A DNA stretch of 55,459 bases, from assembly GCA_038135065.1 (NCBI GenBank), contig JAYPWI010000023.1, positions 1 through 55,459 on the forward strand, read 5' to 3'. Every line of letters begins with the position of its first letter. Position 1 is the stretch's first letter. The position numbers were made by a program, and so were the translations under genes. This document shows positions 52,057 to 55,459 of this stretch, piece by piece. The stretch comes from JAYPWI01 sp038135065. Its GTDB lineage: Bacteria; Actinomycetota; Acidimicrobiia; Acidimicrobiales; Poriferisodalaceae. The notes under the pieces are model-generated. The model made no database searches. It was not told where the DNA came from and saw nothing but the letters and a program-made list of their open reading frames with translations.

Positions 52057-52929
52057 TTAGGATTCGATCAGACGGTAAATCCGTTCCAGATCATCCAAGG
52101 TGGCGAAGTCGATGGTGATCTTTCCCCGTTTCGCCCCCATATTCACCTTTACCGAGGTCGACAAGCACTCGGAGAGCAACGCTTCGAGTTCGAGCAACGC
52201 TGCTGGTCGTGCGTTTCCCGGCGCGATCGGGGCCGGCGCATCATCACCATCGTCAGCCTGGGCACGTCGAACAGCGTCTTCGACTGCCCTCACCGAAAGA
52301 CCTTCATCAACAATCTGACGAACTAGCGACGCCTGCAGCCTTCGGTCCGGGCAATTCAGGAGCGCGCGAGCGTGGCCAGCGCTCAGTCGTCCCTCTACCA
52401 GCGGTCTCGACACCTCGACGGGCAGTTGCAAGAGGCGGAGCGTGTTGGTGATCGTGGTTCGACCCTTTCCCAGCCGCTCTGCAAGCTCCTCGTGTGTCAC
52501 CCCGAAATCTTCGAGCAACTGCCGATAGGCGGCCGCCTCTTCGAGGGGATTCAAATCCTGTCGATGGATATTTTCAACAACAGCTTGTACTAAACTTGTC
52601 TGGTCATCAGCTGTACGAATGATTGCCGGAATTTTCGACAAGCCCACCCGTTTCGAGGCACGCCATCGCCGCTCGCCCGCAATGAGTTCGAAGCGATCGC
52701 CATCCTCGACCGGACGAACCACGACTGGCTGAAGCACGCCGAACTCGGCGATGGATGCGGCGAGAGACGCCAAGGCTTCCTCGTCGAAATGATGACGGGG
52801 CTGATACTGGTTGACGTCGATCAGTTCCAGCGGCACTTCCCGATATGTGGCTGCCCCACTCTCTGCAGCTGCTGTCTCTACAGGAATCAGGGCACCCAGT
52901 CCCCTACCGAGACCTCCAGGTCGAGCCAT
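52057..52929 (-). CDS. parB: Chromosome partitioning protein ParB
   Basis: 290 residues. N-terminal LGRGLGALIP box that contacts ParA, CTPase domain with YQPRHHFDEEAL and GERRWRASK, ENIHRQDLNPLEEA, the helix-turn-helix EELAERLGKGRTTITNTL, and a C-terminal dimer domain (KITIDFATLDDLERIY). Binds parS and spreads as a CTP clamp. ATG shares one base with the parA stop (TAATG). Matching parS sites lie at 54004-54111. Confidence 0.97.
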   Translation of the reverse strand: MARPGGLGRGLGALIPVETAAAESGAATYREVPLELIDVNQYQPRHHFDEEALASLAASIAEFGVLQPVVVRPVEDGDRFELIAGERRWRASKRVGLSKIPAIIRTADDQTSLVQAVVENIHRQDLNPLEEAAAYRQLLEDFGVTHEELAERLGKGRTTITNTLRLLQLPVEVSRPLVEGRLSAGHARALLNCPDRRLQASLVRQIVDEGLSVRAVEDAVRRAQADDGDDAPAPIAPGNARPAALLELEALLSECLSTSVKVNMGAKRGKITIDFATLDDLERIYRLIES

Positions 52930-53283
52930 TAGTTCCCTCTCTCCTCGAAATCTGCATTTGACCGTGGAGCGCCACTGGCGACCACTTCCTTGGCCAACTC
53001 CCGATAGGCAAGTGCGCCCCGACTGGTCGGGTCGAACGTCGTGATCGGTTGGCCATAACTTGGTGCTTCAGACAGTCGGACGGTCCGAGGCACGACGGTT
53101 CGGCACACCTTGTCCCCAAAGTGATGTCGAACCTCGGTTACCACTTGGTCTGCCAAGCGAGTGCGAGCGTCATACATGACCAGTGCAATCAGGGAGATGA
53201 CAAGTGATGGATTCAGATTCTGCTGGATGAGGTTGACATTGCTGAGGAGTTGGCCAAGTCCTTCGAGTGCGTAGTACTCGCAC
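52929..53283 (-). CDS. parA: ParA, C-terminal part, truncated by assembly gap
   Basis: About 118 residues read from the gap edge: CEYYALEGLGQLL, NLNPSLVISLIALVMYD, ARTRLADQVVTEVRHHFGDKV, VVPRTVRLSEAPSYGQPI and a tail ending DFEERGN. This is the last half of a ParA/Soj ATPase. It continues past the point where the right-hand fragment repeats the same region with a different sequence, so the two are not halves of one gene. Overlaps parB by TAATG. Confidence 0.9.
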
Positions 53284-53293
53284 NNNNNNNNNN
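53284..53293. other. Assembly gap (10 N)
   Basis: Ten unresolved bases join two contigs inside parA. The flanking sequences overlap in protein content but differ, so the true gap length is not 10 and the join may be wrong. Confidence 0.99.
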
Positions 53294-53917
53294 AACTCGT
53301 TCCCCGAAGTGTGTGCGCACTTCGTGCACGACTTGGGATGCGAGTCGTGTGCGTCCGTCATACATGGTGAGCACGATGGCGCTCACGCGAAGGTCGGGGT
53401 TCAAGTGCGAGGACACCATGTCGACCGTCCGCAGGAGTTGTGACAACCCTTCGAGTGCGTAGTACTCGCACTGGATCGGCACAATTACTTCTCTCGCCGC
53501 GGCGAGCGCATTCACCGTGAGTAATCCAAGTGAGGGAGGGCAATCGATGAAGATGAAGTCGTATTCGCCCTCGAGTGGAACCAGTGCTTGACGAAGTTTC
53601 ATCTCCCGACTGAACATCGGGACGAGTTCGATCTCGGCACCAGCTAGATCCAGACTGGCCGGCGCTACGAAGAGGTGCCGGATCGACGTGCTCTCGATGC
53701 AGTCTTCGATGTTTGCCGTACCCATGAGCACGTCATACATCGATGTGTCAAGAGTGCGAGGGTCGATGCCCAAACCTGTCGTGGCGTTTCCTTGAGGATC
53801 GAGATCCACCGTCAGCGTTCGATATCCAGCCTCGGCCAGGGCTGCGGACAGATTCACGGCAGTAGTCGTCTTTCCGACGCCCCCCTTCTGATTGGCGATC
53901 GCCAGCACCCGCGTCAT
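53294..53917 (-). CDS. parA: ParA, N-terminal part, truncated by assembly gap
   Basis: 208 residues from the ATG at 53917, with AGGAGGA a few bases upstream. Deviant Walker A ANQKGGVGKTTTAVNLSAAL (split at 7-26), TVDLDPQGNATTGLG, FIDCPPSLGLLTVNALAA and CEYYALEGLSQLLRT up to HFGERV at the gap. ParA ATPase drives segregation with ParB and parS. Reading beyond the gap in this frame gives no ParA-like sequence. Confidence 0.93.
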
Positions 53918-54003
53918 TCTTCCTCCTGGCCTTTGGTGAGACATCACCACGACCTCCGACTATGGAATCGCAGTCGGGGGCCTGAAGCAAGCACCCCCTC
54001 GTA

Positions 54004-54017
54004 GTTTCACGTGAAAC
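54004..54017. promoter_or_regulatory. parS site 1
   Basis: GTTTCACGTGAAAC, a perfect 14-base palindrome identical to the actinobacterial parS core. Lies upstream of parA in the 216-base gap to rsmG. Confidence 0.93.
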
Positions 54018-54050
54018 ACTCGTCGACCCAACAGCGGATGCGTCACCCAA

Positions 54051-54064
54051 GTTCCACGTGAAAC
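54051..54064. promoter_or_regulatory. parS site 2
   Basis: GTTCCACGTGAAAC, one base off the palindromic parS core. Confidence 0.88.
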
Positions 54065-54097
54065 CAGCCTTACTCTGGCATATCCACCAAGTGGCAT

Positions 54098-54111
54098 GTT
54101 CCACGTGGAAC
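54098..54111. promoter_or_regulatory. parS site 3
   Basis: GTTCCACGTGGAAC, a perfect palindrome with the parS CACGTG core. Sites 1, 2 and 3 are spaced 47 bases apart centre to centre. Confidence 0.88.
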
Positions 54112-54133
54112 CATGTCCCTTGGCGGGATGTCG

Positions 54134-54715
54134 TCAAAACAGGGGTTGTCGACGCATACGGTTCCAGGAGCGGCACGGTCGCTGCTCGGCACTCGTACGC
54201 TCTAGCACCACAAATCCGGGCGGACCGATCACGACATCGACCATCGACAGACCAGTTCGCTGAAGGCCTTCGTCGGGCCATCGTCGCGTTCCGTCTGGGG
54301 GTTCGCTAACAATCAGCTGCCCGCCCGGCTTGAGCAATGCACCTGCGATCTCCGCTACCAACGGGGGGCTGCCAAAGGACCGCGACACCACCCCGTCGAA
54401 TGAACCCATGTAGGTACTGCTGCTAGCTGTATCTGCCGCCTCGGCACACAGGACGGATACCCGGTCGGCAACCATCAGCTCGACTACTGCCCACTGAAGA
54501 AACTCGCAGCGTGCAGTAGATCGATCCAATAGCACGACTTCAATGGACGCCGCCTCGAGCGCCAGGATCAAACCCGGGAGCCCAGCACCGGAGCCGAGAT
54601 CACACCAGCGATCACCAGCCACTACACCCGCCGCTCGGCAATGGGCTTTACCGTGCTCTACATACGCCTCAACAGCAGAAGGGCCCAGGTGACCAAGCAC
54701 CTGAGCCCGCTGCAA
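54134..54715 (-). CDS. rsmG: 16S rRNA (guanine-N7) methyltransferase RsmG
   Basis: 193 residues. The SAM site reads WCDLGSGAGLPGLILAL, then LLDRSTARCEFLQWAV and VVSRSFGSPPLVAEIAG, with LKPGGQLIVSEPP. Methylates G527 of 16S rRNA. The TTG at 54715 is the only usable start near; homologous sequence (QRAQVLGHLGPSAVEAYVEH) begins at once. Stands between jag and parA, the usual order. Confidence 0.92.
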   Translation of the reverse strand: MQRAQVLGHLGPSAVEAYVEHGKAHCRAAGVVAGDRWCDLGSGAGLPGLILALEAASIEVVLLDRSTARCEFLQWAVVELMVADRVSVLCAEAADTASSSTYMGSFDGVVSRSFGSPPLVAEIAGALLKPGGQLIVSEPPDGTRRWPDEGLQRTGLSMVDVVIGPPGFVVLERTSAEQRPCRSWNRMRRQPLF

Positions 54716-54738
54716 TACGTCAGTGATGGACGAACCGG

Positions 54739-55233
54739 TCAGGATGCCCCTGCCGAACGTACGATGACCACTCGCCGACGTGGTTCTTCACCAGTCGAGA
54801 TGGTGTCGACGCCTTCGAGATCATTGACCGTGTCGTGTACGACCTTGCGATCTGCCGCATTCATGGGCTCCAAAGACTTCTCGACACCACTTTCCGCAAC
54901 CGCGGTCGCCAGCTCCGTGACATAGAGCGCAAGCGCAGCACGCCGGCGCTGCCGGTATCCGCCGACATCCACTCTGATGCGGGCTCGTTCAGCACCCGGA
55001 AGACGACGCTGCAGCATGGTCTTGGTCACCTCGTGCAAAGCAACCAGGTGACTGCCTCTCGGCCCGATGAGCAGCCCAAGTTCCTTATCGTTGCCCTCGA
55101 GGTTGACCTCGAACCCATCATCGTCCCGCTCGACCGAAACTGCCTTGGCCTGGATGCCGAACGTTCCAGCTAGACCCTCGAGAAACTCGAGGACCATCTG
55201 CTCTTGTTCCTCGATGGTGACATCGGAACTCAT
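54739..55233 (-). CDS. jag: Jag/KhpB-type KH-R3H RNA-binding protein
   Basis: 164 residues. KH domain with LEGNDKELGLLIGPRGSHL (split) and ALHEVTKTMLQRRLP, then R3H domain YRQRRRAALALYVTELA and LEPMNAADRKVVHDTV. The N-terminal Jag_N domain is absent, as in actinobacterial homologues. Binds RNA and is linked to cell-wall and division control; encoded beside yidC. Confidence 0.94.
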   Translation of the reverse strand: MSSDVTIEEQEQMVLEFLEGLAGTFGIQAKAVSVERDDDGFEVNLEGNDKELGLLIGPRGSHLVALHEVTKTMLQRRLPGAERARIRVDVGGYRQRRRAALALYVTELATAVAESGVEKSLEPMNAADRKVVHDTVNDLEGVDTISTGEEPRRRVVIVRSAGAS

Positions 55234-55264
55234 AGCTATCTCCTACTGCAACGAGGGAAGTCCC

Positions 55265-55459
55265 TCAGGGTTGGATCTTACGGGTACGCCGACCGGGAGT
55301 GGTACCTGGCGACTCAGCCGGGGGTGTGGGTGTAGGAACACCACCGACCGTAGTCGAACGTTTGTTCGATATCGTCCGGGTTCGACTGCTCCCCCCATCT
55401 GCCTGGTTCGCAGCCAGGGATGAATCGCCCGACGGTTGCTTCTTCTTAGCCTGCTGGCC
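55265..55459 (-). CDS. yidC: Membrane protein insertase YidC, C-terminal tail only
   Basis: 64 residues ending at the TGA at 55265-55267; the rest lies beyond the window. Low-complexity basic and Pro/Thr-rich tail: QQAKKKQPSGDSS, SSRTRTISNKRST, VPTPTPPAESPG, GRRTRKIQP. No conserved YidC core is visible, so the call rests on position next to jag and rsmG and on the basic tail usual in actinobacterial YidC. Confidence 0.65.
   Translation of the reverse strand, partial: GQQAKKKQPSGDSSLAANQADGGSSRTRTISNKRSTTVGGVPTPTPPAESPGTTPGRRTRKIQP

Noticed and set aside
53213..53283. Extension of the right-hand parA frame past the gap
   Set aside because: The residues after the gap are not ParA-like; the true left-hand frame differs. 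Joining them would invent a protein.
53170..53361. Open frame reading through the N gap
   Set aside because: It crosses the unresolved bases and has no ParA-like sequence in its frame; an artefact of the gap.
1..55459. CRISPR arrays, insertion sequences, prophage or integrase/attachment sites
   Set aside because: I saw no regularly spaced repeats, transposase or recombinase motifs, or tRNA-proximal direct repeats.

Overview
This window reads as chromosomal core DNA from a high-G+C actinobacterium. Base composition, heavy GTG/TTG start use, a dnaK-grpE-dnaJ-hspR-clpB cluster, a CarD protein, Thr-rich exported linkers and gene order all support this. The block pcnA / DUF6049 / murJ / pseudokinase / ECF sigma / anti-sigma / trxB / trxA / cwlM / parB / parA / rsmG / jag / yidC matches the arm beside oriC in Mycobacterium tuberculosis. 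The rpsF-ssb-rpsR-rplI-dnaB and DUF5318-ponA blocks also have direct mycobacterial counterparts. The protein set (split MurJ pseudokinase, E. coli-like L28, Thr linkers) suggests a deep actinobacterial lineage such as Acidimicrobiia; that placement is inference. A 10-N gap shows the window is a draft scaffold, possibly from a metagenome.

Layout. 1-7.3 kb: an MprAB-like two-component system (kinase cut by the window edge), a PilZ protein, a Nudix hydrolase, an exported beta-propeller protein, rpmB-rpmG, a YcaQ-like winged-helix protein and a DUF983 membrane protein. 7.3-7.5 kb: tRNA-Asp and tRNA-Phe with a strong hairpin. 7.5-22.6 kb: a purine supercluster on the minus strand in two runs (purA-D-E-B-C-S-Q, then purL-F-M with pyrE and a malic enzyme), split by an amidase and a small charged protein on the plus strand. 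22.6-29.1 kb: the heat-shock cluster clpB-hspR-dnaJ-grpE-dnaK. 29.1-32.7 kb: PII, an EtfD-like membrane Fe-S oxidoreductase, dCTP deaminase and tRNA-Gly. 32.7-39.4 kb: a small membrane protein, a structured intergenic element, dnaB, rplI, rpsR, ssb, rpsF, a DUF192 lipoprotein, a class A PBP and a DUF5318 protein. 39.4-51.9 kb: pcnA, carD, a GNAT protein, then the cell-envelope/redox block. 51.9-55.5 kb: DnaA boxes, parB, a broken parA at the assembly gap, three parS sites, rsmG, jag and the tail of yidC. oriC should lie just beyond the right edge.

How the genes fit together. The pur run covers most of IMP synthesis plus both AMP steps, with tight GTGA/TTGA stop-start overlaps indicating translational coupling. 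The heat-shock cluster has a good vegetative-type promoter and candidate HspR half-sites. The murJ region joins the lipid II flippase, its pseudokinase regulator and a CwlM-like regulator lacking catalytic residues, all on one strand with a sigma/anti-sigma pair and the thioredoxin system. The parABS locus and DnaA-box clusters mark the origin-proximal chromosome.

Most notable points: the two sides of the assembly gap carry different, overlapping parA sequences; the cwlM-like gene seems to start at ATT in a TAATT overlap with trxA; many genes have a TANNNT -10 box six to nine bases before the start codon, indicating leaderless mRNAs; murJ and its pseudokinase are split with a DegV gene between them; and a nested stem structure lies downstream of dnaB. 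No mobile element, phage or CRISPR array was seen, and apart from the tRNA-bearing gaps no gene-free stretch exceeds 300 bases.
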